Shown: positions 53,711-63,762, counted from the stretch's first letter. The stretch is DNA of 64,000 nt from Loktanella sp. 5RATIMAR09 (GCF_001419985.1 NZ_LJAL01000006.1:62001-126000); one strand, 5' to 3'. Program-made: numbers and translations. Notes: generated by a model from the letters alone, not told the origin.

Positions 53711-54780
53711 CTACTCAACCCACCATGCAGCGTCGGCACATCCAGCGCGCTGAACCCATAGTGCCGCAACCACCGCAGATCACTGTCAAAGAACGCCCGC
53801 AGATCCGGTATCCCGTATTTCAGCATCGCGATCCGGTCGATGCCCATGCCGAAGGCGAAGCCTTGCCATTCCGCCGGATCAATCCCGCCAGCCTCAAGCA
53901 CCTTGGGGTGCACCATGCCGGAGCCCAGAATTTCCAGCCAGTCATCGCCCTCGCCCACTTTGAGCGTGCCGCCTTCCCATGAACAGCGGATATCGACCTC
54001 GGCCGATGGCTCGGTGAAGGGGAAGTGCGAGGCGCGGAAGCGGATGTCGACGTGGTCGACCTCGAAGTAGCTTTTGACGAACTCTTCCAGCACCCATTTC
54101 AGGTTCGCCATCGAGATGTCTTTGTCAATCGCCAGCCCCTCGACCTGATGGAACATCGGCGTGTGCGTCTGGTCATAATCGGCGCGGTACACGCGACCGG
54201 GGCAGATGATACGGGTGGGCGCGCCTGTCGCCTCCATCGAGCGGATTTGCACCGGGCTGGTGTGCGTGCGCAACACATGCGGCGGGCGGTCATCGCCTGC
54301 GGCGCGGTGCGTATAGAACGTGTCCATCTCGGCCCGTGCCGGATGGTGGCCGGGGATGTTCAGGGCGTCAAAGTTGTACCAGTCACTTTCGATCTGCGGG
54401 CCTTCGGCGACGCGAAACCCCATGTCGGCAAAGATCGCGGTGACCTCTTCGGTCACTTGGGAAATGGGGTGGATCGAACCCTGCCGCGTCTGGCGCGCAG
54501 GCAGCGTCACATCAAGCCATTCACCGCGCAGCCGCGCATCAAGGGCTGCATCGGCCAGCGCCATTTTCTTGGCCGCAAGGGCCGAGTTGATCTCGTCCTT
54601 GAGCGCATTGAGCGCAGGGCCTGCGGTCTGGCGTTCTTCGGGCGTCATCTTGCCCAATTCGCGCATTTGCAAACTGATCTCGCCCTTTTTGCCCACGGCC
54701 TGCACACGCAGGTCTTCGATGGCGGCCTCATCGGCGGCATCGGCAATCAGGCCAAGGTATTTTTGTTTCAGATCGTCCAT
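53707..54780 (-). CDS. pheS: Phenylalanine-tRNA ligase alpha subunit
   Basis: A 357-residue catalytic subunit of PheRS. An N-terminal coiled coil (1-90) binds tRNA. The class II core carries motif 2, [11 protein letters not shown], and [19 protein letters not shown]; motif 3 is [18 protein letters not shown]. Length fits alphaproteobacteria. The stop is overlapped by a foreign-looking gene. Pairs with pheT downstream. Confidence 0.97.
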   Translation of the reverse strand: MDDLKQKYLGLIADAADEAAIEDLRVQAVGKKGEISLQMRELGKMTPEERQTAGPALNALKDEINSALAAKKMALADAALDARLRGEWLDVTLPARQTRQGSIHPISQVTEEVTAIFADMGFRVAEGPQIESDWYNFDALNIPGHHPARAEMDTFYTHRAAGDDRPPHVLRTHTSPVQIRSMEATGAPTRIICPGRVYRADYDQTHTPMFHQVEGLAIDKDISMANLKWVLEEFVKSYFEVDHVDIRFRASHFPFTEPSAEVDIRCSWEGGTLKVGEGDDWLEILGSGMVHPKVLEAGGIDPAEWQGFAFGMGIDRIAMLKYGIPDLRAFFDSDLRWLRHYGFSALDVPTLHGGLSR

Positions 54781-54976
54781 GCCGCACCTCTTGCAATCAT
54801 CCCCGCGGAGTTAGCGAAATGACGCCACGGTTGCAAGAAGCGTTCAGCCTTGGTGCGGCGACCGTGCCCACCGCGCCGGAGTTGGAACCTATGGGTCCGC
54901 CCTAGGGCAATCTAGGGCAAAACAATATCGGCTCGCGAGGTGTGGACTTTCGCCGGAGAGAGCCGCCTGCCAAATG

Positions 54977-55606
<630 letters not shown>

Positions 55607-56137
55607 ATTGAACAAATCATTGGTCCTTCTTAACCCGCACGCGATACACAAACGGTTGGCATCCGGCATTCCAGTGGCCTGCTGATCGCTTGGGGATATG
55701 TTCCAATTAAGACGGAATATTGATAATTTTCTGCAAATTGTGAATCCATAAGCAGAGGGACTATCTGAAAAACACAGCGACGAGATGCCATCCCGTTGCG
55801 CGGCGGCTGAACTTTGGGCGCGCCTGAACGCTCTTTTGCTGGCGGAACTTGACCTTCCAGCGGATTATGAGTGCTGACCGCAGCGCGCGGCGTTCTTGCA
55901 TGATCTTGGCAAACTGACGGTGGGCAACCATCCGGCAGCATATGAAAAATAGTCAGACATGGCGAGAAAGGGCCAAGGCCTTTCGCGACATTGCACCCGT
56001 TGCACCCGTTGCCGGGGCGCACCCTGAACGTGAGGGTGGAAAGGGATATCGCAAGGGATTGGGGGGCATGAAATCGAGCAGCCTTCGCGCCCGCGTTACC
56101 GCAAACCCATTCACATGATCTGCCGAACTCTCTGACG
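55607..56137. other. Long non-coding gap between rplT and the Gly/Asn-repeat gene
   Basis: No convincing gene. One 58-codon frame on the plus strand (55942-56118, MKNSQTWRERAKAF...) has a short repeat APVAPVAG, but lacks a ribosome binding site. The bases near 55700-55740 are AT-rich and may hold the promoter of the pilin-like gene. Confidence 0.4.
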
Positions 56138-56166
56138 AAAAAAGCCGCCCAGTTTCCTGAGCGGCA
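56138..56166 (-). terminator. Rho-independent terminator after rplT
   Basis: On the minus strand GCCGCTC / GGGCGGC (one wobble pair) is followed directly by six T residues. It is 26 bases past the rplT stop, so rpmI-rplT form a unit ending before pheS. Confidence 0.85.
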
Positions 56167-56191
56167 TTTGTTTTCCGGTCGGGTGCGGGGC

Positions 56192-56554
56192 TTATGCAGC
56201 CAGCGCATCCTTGGCTTTGCCGACAACAGCGGCAAATGCCTCAGGCTCGTTCACGGCCAGATCTGCCAGAACCTTACGGTCCACTTCGATGCCGGCCAGT
56301 GTCAGACCGTTGATGAACTTGGAATAGTTCAGTGTTTCATCAACCGAGCGCACACCTGCGTTGATCCGCTGGATCCACAAAGCGCGGAAATTGCGCTTGC
56401 GGTTGTGGCGGTCACGGGTTGCATATTGGTTGGCCTTGTCGACCGCTTGCGCCGCGACCTTGAAGGTCTTGGAGCGGCGATCATAATAACCTTTGGCAGC
56501 GTCGAGTACTTTTTTGTGACGACGGTGCGTGACGGTTCCACCTTTAACGCGCAT
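56192..56554 (-). CDS. rplT: 50S ribosomal protein L20
   Basis: A 120-residue ribosomal protein. [20 protein letters not shown] starts it, then [20 protein letters not shown] and [21 protein letters not shown], the L20 hallmark, and the C-terminal globular part ([26 protein letters not shown]). L20 binds 23S rRNA and can repress its own operon. It follows rpmI by 17 bases. Confidence 0.98.
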   Translation of the reverse strand: MRVKGGTVTHRRHKKVLDAAKGYYDRRSKTFKVAAQAVDKANQYATRDRHNRKRNFRALWIQRINAGVRSVDETLNYSKFINGLTLAGIEVDRKVLADLAVNEPEAFAAVVGKAKDALAA

Positions 56555-56571
56555 ATCTCAAATCCCTCTAA

Positions 56572-56772
56572 TTAACGTGCGTAAGGCATCATCGGCTTGA
56601 TGATACCCTCGTCTTGCTTGCTCAATGTGGTTGTCCCACGAGCGTTCCGGAGGAATTTGTTGGTGCGCTTGATCATACCGTGACGCTTGCCAGCTTGGCC
56701 CGCCAGGATACGGCCAGTTGCCGTCACTTTGAACCGCTTTTTGCAGCTCGATTTCGTTTTCATCTTCGGCAT
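56572..56772 (-). CDS. rpmI: 50S ribosomal protein L35
   Basis: A 66-residue protein: [20 protein letters not shown], then [19 protein letters not shown] and the terminal [19 protein letters not shown] 5 bases before the ATG fixes the start; an ATG five codons upstream overlaps that site. infC is not adjacent in this window. Confidence 0.97.
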   Translation of the reverse strand: MPKMKTKSSCKKRFKVTATGRILAGQAGKRHGMIKRTNKFLRNARGTTTLSKQDEGIIKPMMPYAR

Positions 56773-56925
56773 TTCCGTCTCCTTCAAAGGTTCGGTCTAA
56801 TCGCGCGACTCGGCATGCCATCTCGGCCGGACGCGCGGGCTCAGGCGCGGCTGATACGACAGGGGTGGGGGTATTGCAAGAGGTGTTTCACCTTTTGACC
56901 TGCCTTGAAAGACAAAGCACGGGCT

Positions 56926-57153
56926 TCAGGTGCCGATCACCGACGCCACGACACGGACGATCACATCATCAACCGTATCAAGCGCATAGGCCCCGGGGTT
57001 TTCCTGCGCGGCATAGGCCATGCTTCCGGCACCAATCACCAGCAAAGCTAGGGCTGTTTTGGGCCAGCGCCAATCGGAATAGGCGCTGACAGCCGAGGGG
57101 ATTGCAAAGGCGACCATCGTCAAACCGATCACAAAGATAAGATCATAGTCCAT
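56926..57153 (-). CDS. Small membrane protein, unknown function
   Basis: A 75-residue protein with two hydrophobic helices (about 4-24 and 33-49) and a C-terminal amphipathic part (VDDVIVRVVASVIGT). It lies between pyk and rpmI on the same strand, 28 bases after the pyk stop. No named family recognised. Confidence 0.65.
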   Translation of the reverse strand: MDYDLIFVIGLTMVAFAIPSAVSAYSDWRWPKTALALLVIGAGSMAYAAQENPGAYALDTVDDVIVRVVASVIGT

Positions 57154-57181
57154 GGTGCCCTGCCGATATTGCTGTGCGATA

Positions 57182-58627
57182 TTACTCTTGTTCTACTGCG
57201 TAAATCAAACGCTCAGCACAAGGGGCAACCCGCAAGATATTCGTAGATCCCGGTGTATTGAAGGGCACACCTGCGGTGACGACAATCATGTCGTCCTCAC
57301 CCGCAAGGTTCTGGGCCTTTGCGGCACGGACTGCGGCAATCACCGCATCCTTAAACCGGTCCACATGGCCGGAGAGCACACAGTTCGTGCCCCATGACAG
57401 GCACAGCCGCCGCGCGGTTGTGATGTGATTGGTCAAGGCAATGATCGGCACGCGCGGGCGTTCACGCGACACTAAAAGCGCTGTCCGGCCTGATTGCGAG
57501 AAACAGCAGATCGCTTTGACGTCGGTCGTCTCGGCGATTTCACGGGCGGCGGATACGATCCCGTCGGCAACCGTCTTGCCGTCGGACTTGCGCGAGGCCT
57601 CGATAATTTCGGTGTAGGTCGGGTCGGCTTCGACTTCGGCGGCCACATTGCTCATCGTGTTGACGGCCTCGATCGGGAAAGAGCCCGCAGCGGATTCCGC
57701 AGACAGCATGATCGCGTCGGCGCCTTCATAGATCGCGGTGGCCACGTCCGATACCTCGGCACGTGTCGGCATCGGGCTGTCGATCATGGATTCGAGCATT
57801 TGCGTTGCCACAATCACGGGTTTCGCCGCCGCGCGGCATTTGCGTACCAGTTGTTTCTGGATAGGTGGCACGTTCTGTACGGGCAGTTCGACGCCCAGAT
57901 CGCCACGCGCGACCATGATGCCGTCAGACACGGCAAGGATGCTGTCAAAGACCTTCACCGCGTTCGGCTTTTCGATTTTCGACAGGATCGCGGCACGGCC
58001 TTTGGCCAGCTCGCGCGCCTCTTCCACATCTGCGGGGCGCTGCACGAACGAAAGTGCCAGCCAGTCAACACCCAGATCGCACACGAATTCCAGATCCTTG
58101 CGGTCTTTTTCCGACAAAGCGGCCAGTGGCAGGATCACGTCAGGGACGTTCACACCTTTGCGGTTGGAAATCGTGCCGCCCACGATGACTTCGCAATTGG
58201 CAAAGGTCGCGCCACAGTCTTTGACCCGCAGTTTGATCTTACCATCATTCACCAGCAGATGCGCACCCGGCTCAAGCGCGTCAAAGATTTCTTTATGCGG
58301 CAGCTTTACGCGGTGCACATCGCCCTCGGCATCGTCCAGATCAAGACGGAAGTCCGCACCCGGTACCAGTTCTTCTTCCCCATTGGCGAACACACCGACC
58401 CGCAGTTTCGGTCCCTGCAAATCTGCCAGAATGGCAATCGGGCTATCGAGGTCTTTTTCCACCTGCCGGATGATCGCATGGCGCGCTTTGATCTCTGCAT
58501 GATCCCCGTGCGACATGTTCAGCCGGAACACATCGGCACCGGCCTCGTGGAGGGCGCGGATCATCTCGTAATCGTTGGAAGCAGGGCCAAGTGTTGCGAC
58601 GATTTTCACATTGCGGTGGCGTCTCAT
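57182..58627 (-). CDS. pyk: Pyruvate kinase
   Basis: A 481-residue glycolytic enzyme. MRRHRNVKIVATLGPASNDY, then FRLNMSHGDHAEI, ILADLQGPKLRVG and LSKIEKPNAVK (catalytic Lys), GIMVARGDLGVELP and VATQMLESMIDSPMPTRAEVSDVA are all present; the C-terminal allosteric domain follows. I choose the ATG with AAGGA six bases upstream; an ATG two codons earlier overlaps that site. A LacI-type operator lies 26 bases upstream. Confidence 0.97.
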   Translation of the reverse strand: MRRHRNVKIVATLGPASNDYEMIRALHEAGADVFRLNMSHGDHAEIKARHAIIRQVEKDLDSPIAILADLQGPKLRVGVFANGEEELVPGADFRLDLDDAEGDVHRVKLPHKEIFDALEPGAHLLVNDGKIKLRVKDCGATFANCEVIVGGTISNRKGVNVPDVILPLAALSEKDRKDLEFVCDLGVDWLALSFVQRPADVEEARELAKGRAAILSKIEKPNAVKVFDSILAVSDGIMVARGDLGVELPVQNVPPIQKQLVRKCRAAAKPVIVATQMLESMIDSPMPTRAEVSDVATAIYEGADAIMLSAESAAGSFPIEAVNTMSNVAAEVEADPTYTEIIEASRKSDGKTVADGIVSAAREIAETTDVKAICCFSQSGRTALLVSRERPRVPIIALTNHITTARRLCLSWGTNCVLSGHVDRFKDAVIAAVRAAKAQNLAGEDDMIVVTAGVPFNTPGSTNILRVAPCAERLIYAVEQE

Positions 58628-58651
58628 AGTCATTCCTTCGTACATCGCTAC

Positions 58652-58665
58652 CGTTAGCGGTAACA
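58652..58665. promoter_or_regulatory. LacI-family-type operator upstream of pyk
   Basis: CGTTAGCGGTAACA contains GTTA-n-CG-n-TAAC, a perfect palindrome at 58653-58664 allowing for the two n positions. It matches the general LacI-family consensus and my recollection of CceR-type sites for central carbon genes in Rhodobacter. It is 26 bases before the pyk start codon. Confidence 0.55.
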
Positions 58666-58744
58666 GATTGGGTTGCGCCCTTATTGCGCAATTCCATTCC
58701 TGCTTCAACTAGCCTAAATCCTGTGTCAAAGGAATGACACCGCT

Positions 58745-59482
58745 ATGACACATGACCCTTACGAAATCATTGGTGAGAACCGCACCGGACGCTGGCTGAT
58801 TGCCTGTGATCACGCCACAAATACCGTGCCCGATTGGGTGCACGGTGGTGACCTGGGCCTGCCTGAGGCGGATATGCAGCGCCATATCGCCTATGATATC
58901 GGCGCCGCAGGTGTGACACGCAAATTGGCCGAAGCGCTGGACAGCCCTGCCATTCTGTCACGGTTTTCACGATTGGTATGCGACCCCAACAGGGGCGAGG
59001 ATGACCCCACGATCATGATGCGCCTTTATGATGGCACGATTATCCCGGGCAACCGCAACGCCGATGACGCCGAAAAAGAAGAACGCCTGCAGCGGCTTTA
59101 CCGGCCCTATCACGCAGCCTACGCGGATTTGGCCAATAAGATCGATCACCCGGTGATCTGTGCCGTGCATAGTTTCACGCCGCGCCTGCAGGGACGGCAT
59201 CCGCGCCCTTGGGAGATTGGCGTGCTCTATGCCGATGACGCACGGCTAGCCACGCCCTTCATGGCTGCCTGCCGCGCGGCAGGGTGGTGTACGGGCGACA
59301 ACCAGCCCTATGCAGGCCACCTGCCAGGTGACGCTGTAGACAGGCATGCCTTGCAGCATGGCCGCCCGAATGTGTTGATTGAGTTACGTCAGGACCTGAT
59401 TGCGGATGAAGCAGGACAAACCCTTTGGGCAAACCGGCTGGCCCCTATATTATCACACGTATTGGCCCAATCAGGCCTTTGA
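58745..59482 (+). CDS. N-formylglutamate amidohydrolase
   Basis: A 245-residue zinc-peptidase-like hydrolase of the FGase family. LIACDHATNTVPDW, HIAYDIGAAGVTR, FSRLVCDPNRGEDDPTIM, ICAVHSFTPRLQG and LIELRQDLIADEAG form the conserved core. FGases release formate from N-formylglutamate in histidine breakdown, though in many roseobacters the gene lacks hut neighbours, as here. The next two genes follow within 12 and 9 bases. Confidence 0.92.
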   Translation: MTHDPYEIIGENRTGRWLIACDHATNTVPDWVHGGDLGLPEADMQRHIAYDIGAAGVTRKLAEALDSPAILSRFSRLVCDPNRGEDDPTIMMRLYDGTIIPGNRNADDAEKEERLQRLYRPYHAAYADLANKIDHPVICAVHSFTPRLQGRHPRPWEIGVLYADDARLATPFMAACRAAGWCTGDNQPYAGHLPGDAVDRHALQHGRPNVLIELRQDLIADEAGQTLWANRLAPILSHVLAQSGL

Positions 59483-59494
59483 GAGGACAAGACC

Positions 59495-59788
59495 ATGGAC
59501 GACCAGACACGTATCGAGATCGAAGCCGCCGCCTTTCGCAGGTTGCAAAAGCATCTGATGGAAGACCGCACCGACGCGCAAAACATCGACATGATGAATT
59601 TGGCAGGATTCTGCCGGAATTGTCTGGCACGCTGGTATCAGGAAGCCGCGAACGAGCGCGGAATCCCCATGACCAAGGACGAAGGCCGCGAAGCGTTTTA
59701 CGGGATGACGATGGCCGAATGGAAAGCGAACTACCAGACCGAAGCAAGCGCGGCGGCCAAAGAGGCCTTCAAGGACAGCCACGGATAG
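59495..59788 (+). CDS. DUF1244 domain-containing protein
   Basis: A 97-residue soluble protein that matches DUF1244: AAAFRRLQKHLMEDRTDAQN, then MMNLAGFCRNCLARWYQEAA with a conserved Cys-x-x-Cys pair and MTKDEGREAFYGMTMAEWKA. The family is widespread in Proteobacteria with no assigned function. It forms an operon with the FGase upstream and TerB downstream. Confidence 0.92.
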   Translation: MDDQTRIEIEAAAFRRLQKHLMEDRTDAQNIDMMNLAGFCRNCLARWYQEAANERGIPMTKDEGREAFYGMTMAEWKANYQTEASAAAKEAFKDSHG

Positions 59789-59797
59789 GAAACCAAC

Positions 59798-60241
59798 ATG
59801 CTCGAACGCCTGACCGCATTCTTTGGCAATCCCACCGGCTATCACACGCCTTTGCCCGAAGCCGACGCAAGCCATGCTATGGGCGCGTTACTGGTGCGTG
59901 CCGCAAAGGCGGATCACACCTATCTGGTCGAAGAGATCGCGATGATCGACAAGATCTTGGCACAGCGCCACGGGATTAATCCGGTAGCTGCCGCCAAAAT
60001 GCGCGCTGAATGCGAGCTGCTGGAACGCAAAATTCCCAAAACCACCGATATTGCCGCAATCCTCGAAACCGCAATCGGCACAACGGAAAAGGAAGCGACA
60101 CTGCTGGCACTCTGGCAGGTCGTCTATGCGGACGGGATTACGCATGATGAAGAAGACGAGGTGCTGCACCAGATCGAAGCCGTGTTCGGTGTGGGGCCCG
60201 AGCGCGCGAAGGAGTTGCAGGCGCAAGCCCAGCACAGCTAG
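59798..60241 (+). CDS. TerB family protein
   Basis: A 147-residue helical protein of the TerB-like superfamily. AMGALLVRAAKADHTYLVEEIAMIDKIL and ATLLALWQVVYADGITHDEEDEVLHQIEAVFGV show the repeated acidic (metal-binding) helix pairs. Single-domain TerB homologues of this type are common outside tellurite-resistance loci. It ends the three-gene unit. Confidence 0.9.
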   Translation: MLERLTAFFGNPTGYHTPLPEADASHAMGALLVRAAKADHTYLVEEIAMIDKILAQRHGINPVAAAKMRAECELLERKIPKTTDIAAILETAIGTTEKEATLLALWQVVYADGITHDEEDEVLHQIEAVFGVGPERAKELQAQAQHS

Positions 60242-60559
60242 CACATCATCGGACAAGAGACACAAAGCAGCGGGCGCAGCATAAAAACGCGACAGGACAC
60301 AGCGCCGCACTTTGCCATACAGAGCGGGCAGTGGCCCCCTAATTCCTGTGCCGTGTGCCCGCAGGACCGCAAGATAGGCCGTCGTCCGCGTTGCGCCAAT
60401 CGCACCAGTGCATTCCTGTCGCGCCCACTGATCTAACTTTGCACCTTTTTTCGGCTTCTTTTCGCCAAAATGGTTCTCTAGCTCGGCTACAAAGTTGGCC
60501 AAAAATCAACATTGTGTTGGTTTTCAAACGGCCTCCGTAACCAAACGAGGTAAGAGAAT
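60242..60559. other. 318-base non-coding gap upstream of the TRAP binding protein
   Basis: No gene found. A hairpin AAAATCAAC (60502-60510) / GTTGGTTTT (60516-60524), with one G-T pair, lies 36 bases before the TRAP gene start and could be an operator or leader structure. AT content rises after about 60430, as expected for a promoter. Confidence 0.4.
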
Positions 60560-61768
60560 ATGCAGAACGCATCTATTTCCCATTGGCCTACACTCAAAAA
60601 GTGGCTCATTGCGAGTTCCTTTCTTTGCGTAGCGGCACCCGTCATCGCAGAAACCGTCACCCTGACCGCAATCAACGGGTCGACGACGGTGTCTGGTGAA
60701 CTTCTCGATTTCACCGGCGACACGTATATCATCGATTCCACCCTTGGCCCTTTGCGCGTTCAGGCCAGTTCCGTCGAGTGCAATGGCCCTGGCTGCCCCG
60801 GCGCCGAACTGAGCGCCGATGCGATTGTGGAATGGGATGTGTCCTTGTGGGGCCAGCGACGGGCCTTTACCGAACATATCGAAAAGATTGCTGAACTCGT
60901 TGACCAAAAAACCGACGGGCGGTTCACTCTGAACCTGTCTTATGGTGGCCTTGCTCCGGCGCGCGAAAACCTTGAAGGCATTCAGGCCGGGACGTTCGAG
61001 ATGGCGCAATTCTGTTCAGGATATCACCCCGAGAAAAACCCGACGATTACGGTGCTGGAGCTGCCTTTCCTCGGCGTCTCCACACTTGATCAGGAAGTCG
61101 CGGCATCCTTTGCCGTCTATGAACATCCCGCGACAGTCGCGGACATGGCGCGCTGGAATGCCACCATTCTGATGCCATCACCGCAACCACAGAACAATAT
61201 CCTTGGGGTCGGGTTCCCGCCAACCTCTCTGGCGTCATTCAACGGCATGCAAATTCGCGCCACCGGTGGCATCGGACAGGCGGTCGAGGCATTGGGCGCG
61301 GTCGCGACTGTCATTCCGGCACCACAGGTCGCAGAGGCGCTGCGTGATGGCACTGTATCAGCCGTGGCCTTTGCCCCCCATGCCCACATGGCATTCGGGA
61401 CGCTTGATAGCGGTGTCTGGTGGACAACAAACCTGAACCCCGGAACAACGAACTGCCCTGTTGTTGTGAACACGCCCGCGCTTGAACGGCTGCCCTCAGC
61501 GCACCGTGTGGCGCTCTTGTCATCCGTCGGTGAGGCGATTGATTACTACGTGGACAACTACAACGGTGCCACAATGGACGCGTGGGGCCCCGCCCTTGCG
61601 GAACGTGACATCGTTGAAATCACAATCAATGAAGAGATCACAACGGCGATCAACCGTGAAGTTGCCGGACCTGCGGCAGCGGCGTGGATTGCAGAACAAT
61701 CCGCCGCCGGTTTTCCCGCGCAAGAACTCTACGACCTTGTGAAAGAAGTGGTCGCCAATACAAACTGA
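60560..61768 (+). CDS. TRAP transporter substrate-binding protein (DctP family) with N-terminal extra domain
   Basis: A 402-residue periplasmic protein. Signal peptide to about residue 31 (CVAAPVIAET). Residues 32-80 form a small beta domain (VTLTAINGSTTVSGELLDFTG, then YIIDSTLGPLRVQASSVECNGPGCPG) not present in ordinary DctP proteins. The DctP domain follows (WGQRRAFTEHIEKIAELVDQKTDGRFTL and GMQIRATGGIGQAVEALGAV; RATG holds the carboxylate-binding Arg). No membrane subunits are nearby. A terminator follows. Confidence 0.88.
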   Translation: MQNASISHWPTLKKWLIASSFLCVAAPVIAETVTLTAINGSTTVSGELLDFTGDTYIIDSTLGPLRVQASSVECNGPGCPGAELSADAIVEWDVSLWGQRRAFTEHIEKIAELVDQKTDGRFTLNLSYGGLAPARENLEGIQAGTFEMAQFCSGYHPEKNPTITVLELPFLGVSTLDQEVAASFAVYEHPATVADMARWNATILMPSPQPQNNILGVGFPPTSLASFNGMQIRATGGIGQAVEALGAVATVIPAPQVAEALRDGTVSAVAFAPHAHMAFGTLDSGVWWTTNLNPGTTNCPVVVNTPALERLPSAHRVALLSSVGEAIDYYVDNYNGATMDAWGPALAERDIVEITINEEITTAINREVAGPAAAAWIAEQSAAGFPAQELYDLVKEVVANTN

Positions 61769-61819
61769 TGCGTGACCGGTGGGGTCAGAAACCCCGCCAC
61801 ACTGCACAATGCAAAGAAC

Positions 61820-61848
61820 AAGACCCGGCACTCAGGTGTCGGGTCTTT
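61820..61848 (+). terminator. Rho-independent terminator after the TRAP gene
   Basis: A 12-bp stem AAGACCCGGCAC / GTGTCGGGTCTT (one G-T pair) with a TCAG loop, followed by TCTATC. It is 51 bases past the TRAP stop codon and 49 bases before the end of the convergent transaminase. Confidence 0.8.
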
Positions 61849-61897
61849 CTATCTGGCAAAGCGCCCTTTCCCCATCGTGAAAAGGGGCGTGCCCCCT

Positions 61898-62764
61898 TCA
61901 GACAGCCACCTTCCGGCTTTCTTCCAGATAGATCTCGCGCAAACGCGTCGCCACAGGCCCTGGCGTTCCTGCGCCAACGGAGACACCATCCACCTCGACC
62001 ACCGGCATGACAAAGGTGCTGGCGGATGTGATAAACGCCTCATCTGCATCCTGCGCTTCGGCAATCGTAAAGCTACGCTCTTCGACCTTCATCTGCGCCT
62101 CACGTGCGAAGCGCAGCACAGCGGCACGCGTGATCCCGTGCAGAATCTCATTGCCCAGATGCCGTGTGATGATCGTATTGTTCTTGATAATGTAAGCGTT
62201 GTTCGAGGTCCCCTCGGTCACAGCCCCGTCTTCCACCATCCATGCGTCATCGACGCCGGCAGCCTTGGCCATCATCTTGCCCATTGACGGAAACAAAAGC
62301 TGCACAGTCTTGATATCGCGGCGCGCCCAGCGCTGGTCCGCGATCGAGATCACCTTGATCCCCTTTTTGGCAGCGGGGCTATCGGCCAGCCCGGGTTTGT
62401 TCTGGGTAAACAGGACAACGGTTGGTTTTGTCGTCTCAGGGTCGGGAAAGACGAAATCACGGTCATTGGGGGCACCACGGGTGATCTGCAGATAGATCAT
62501 GCCCTCTTCAATGCCGTTGAGACGGACCAGTTCGCGGTGGACCTCCAAAAGATCCGGCAGAACTTCGGGGTGCGGCATATCCAGCTCGTTCAATGACCGT
62601 TCCAGCCGTTTGGCGTGGCCTGCAAAATCAATCAGCTTGCCGTCCAGCACAGAGGTGACTTCATACACCCCGTCAGCCATCAGAAACCCGCGATCAAAAA
62701 TCGAGACTTTCGCTTCGTTTTCCGGCAGATATGCGCCGTTGACATAGACTGTCCGCATGGTCAT
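61898..62764 (-). CDS. dat: D-amino-acid transaminase (class IV)
   Basis: A 288-residue PLP enzyme of fold type IV. VYVNGAYLPENEAKVSIFDRGFLMADGVYE is typical of D-amino-acid transaminases (split: VNGAYLPENEA, FDRGFLMADGVYE). QLLFPSMGKMMAKAAGVDD holds the likely PLP Lys; VEDGAVTEGTSNNAYI and TRHLGNEILHGITRAAV bind the cofactor phosphate. The ATG at 62764 overlaps the stop of dgcA (ATGA), indicating coupling. Context favours a role in D-amino-acid catabolism rather than wall synthesis. Confidence 0.9.
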   Translation of the reverse strand: MTMRTVYVNGAYLPENEAKVSIFDRGFLMADGVYEVTSVLDGKLIDFAGHAKRLERSLNELDMPHPEVLPDLLEVHRELVRLNGIEEGMIYLQITRGAPNDRDFVFPDPETTKPTVVLFTQNKPGLADSPAAKKGIKVISIADQRWARRDIKTVQLLFPSMGKMMAKAAGVDDAWMVEDGAVTEGTSNNAYIIKNNTIITRHLGNEILHGITRAAVLRFAREAQMKVEERSFTIAEAQDADEAFITSASTFVMPVVEVDGVSVGAGTPGPVATRLREIYLEESRKVAV

Positions 62765-63720
62765 CCCCAAAGTGCTATGGTGGGCGGGTGCACGCCCAGG
62801 TGATCGAATTTCAAAGGTTCATCACGGTCTTCGGCCAATAAGAGCGGCCCGTCAAGGTCGGTAAAGGCCACGCCCTGTGCAAGGATCGTGGCAGGCGCCA
62901 TTGCAAGAGACGAGCCGACCATGCAGCCAACCATCACGCCATAGCCCTCAGCCTGTGCCTGACGTTTCAATGCCAGCGCCTCGGTCAGACCACCGGTCTT
63001 GTCCAGCTTGATGTTCACCATATCGTATTTGCCGCGCAACGCAGGCAGGCTGGCACGGTCATGACAGCTTTCATCCGCGCAAACAGGCAACGGGCGCGCG
63101 ATCTCGGCCAGCATGTCATCCATACCTGCAGGCAACGGCTGTTCCACCATTTTCACACCAAGGCGGATCAGATGCGGCGCGAGATCGGCATAGACGTCCG
63201 CCGTCCAACCCTCGTTCGCGTCAACGATAATATCGGCGTCCGGCGCGCCCCGGCGGACCGCTTCAAGGCGCGCCATATCATCGGGCGTACCAAGCTTGAT
63301 CTTGAGCAGAGGGCGGGACGCATGTTTGACGGCTTGCCGTTGCATCGCCTCGGGCGTGTCAAGCGAGAGCGTATAGGCGGTGATTTCCGAGGTGGGCACC
63401 GGCAGGCCCAACAGGTCCCATACACGTTTGCCTGCGCGCTTCGCCGCGTGATCCCAGAACGCACAATCAAGCGCATTGCGCGCGGCCCCTGCAGGCAAGG
63501 CATCAGGCAAATCGGGCCATGCACCCGTGAAACCCTCGATCTGCGCTGTCACACTCTCCAGTGTTTCGCCGTAGCGCGCGTAGGGCACGCATTCGCCCAT
63601 GCCTCGCGCGCCATCACCTTCAACGGAAACGGTCAGGACCTGCGCCTCGGTCCGTGACCCGCGACTGATCGTAAAGACCTCTGCCAATTTGAACACATCG
63701 CGCGTCACGCCGACTTTCAT
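62761..63720 (-). CDS. dgcA: Enolase-superfamily dipeptide epimerase / N-acetyl-D-glutamate racemase DgcA
   Basis: A 319-residue muconate-lactonising-enzyme-subgroup protein. Base Lys residues are in LLKIKLGTP; metal ligands are in IIVDANEGW, MVEQPLP and CADESCHD; the second Lys is in NIKLDKTGG. This is the L-Ala-D/L-Glu epimerase family. Its direct neighbour is a DUF1611 gene, the pairing reported as dgcN-dgcA, where DgcA racemises N-acetyl-D-glutamate. Context makes that function more likely than dipeptide epimerisation. Confidence 0.88.
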   Translation of the reverse strand: MKVGVTRDVFKLAEVFTISRGSRTEAQVLTVSVEGDGARGMGECVPYARYGETLESVTAQIEGFTGAWPDLPDALPAGAARNALDCAFWDHAAKRAGKRVWDLLGLPVPTSEITAYTLSLDTPEAMQRQAVKHASRPLLKIKLGTPDDMARLEAVRRGAPDADIIVDANEGWTADVYADLAPHLIRLGVKMVEQPLPAGMDDMLAEIARPLPVCADESCHDRASLPALRGKYDMVNIKLDKTGGLTEALALKRQAQAEGYGVMVGCMVGSSLAMAPATILAQGVAFTDLDGPLLLAEDRDEPLKFDHLGVHPPTIALWG

Positions 63721-63728
63721 AATGCCCT

Positions 63729-63761
63729 CATCATCTTGCCAAAAATACTCCCGCCGGAGGC
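63729..63761 (+). repeat. 33-bp intercistronic repeat, copy 2
   Basis: Same design as 13502-13534: CATCATCTTGCC, 7 different bases (AAAAATA), CTCCCGCCGGAGGC. It lies between the dgcN stop and the dgcA start, and here it is transcribed from the opposite strand relative to copy 1. Confidence 0.8.
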
Positions 63762-63762
63762 A

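Noticed and set aside
55942-56118. 58-codon plus-strand frame MKNSQTWRERAKAF
   Set aside because: No ribosome binding site, no known family, and a tiny repeat inside; not strong enough to call a gene.
55630-56235. 201-codon minus-strand frame between rplT and the pilin-like gene
   Set aside because: It overlaps the rplT terminator and rplT itself, is Cys/Pro/Arg-rich and has no family resemblance.
57494-58657. 387-codon plus-strand frame opposite pyk
   Set aside because: Antisense shadow of pyruvate kinase with no recognisable domain.
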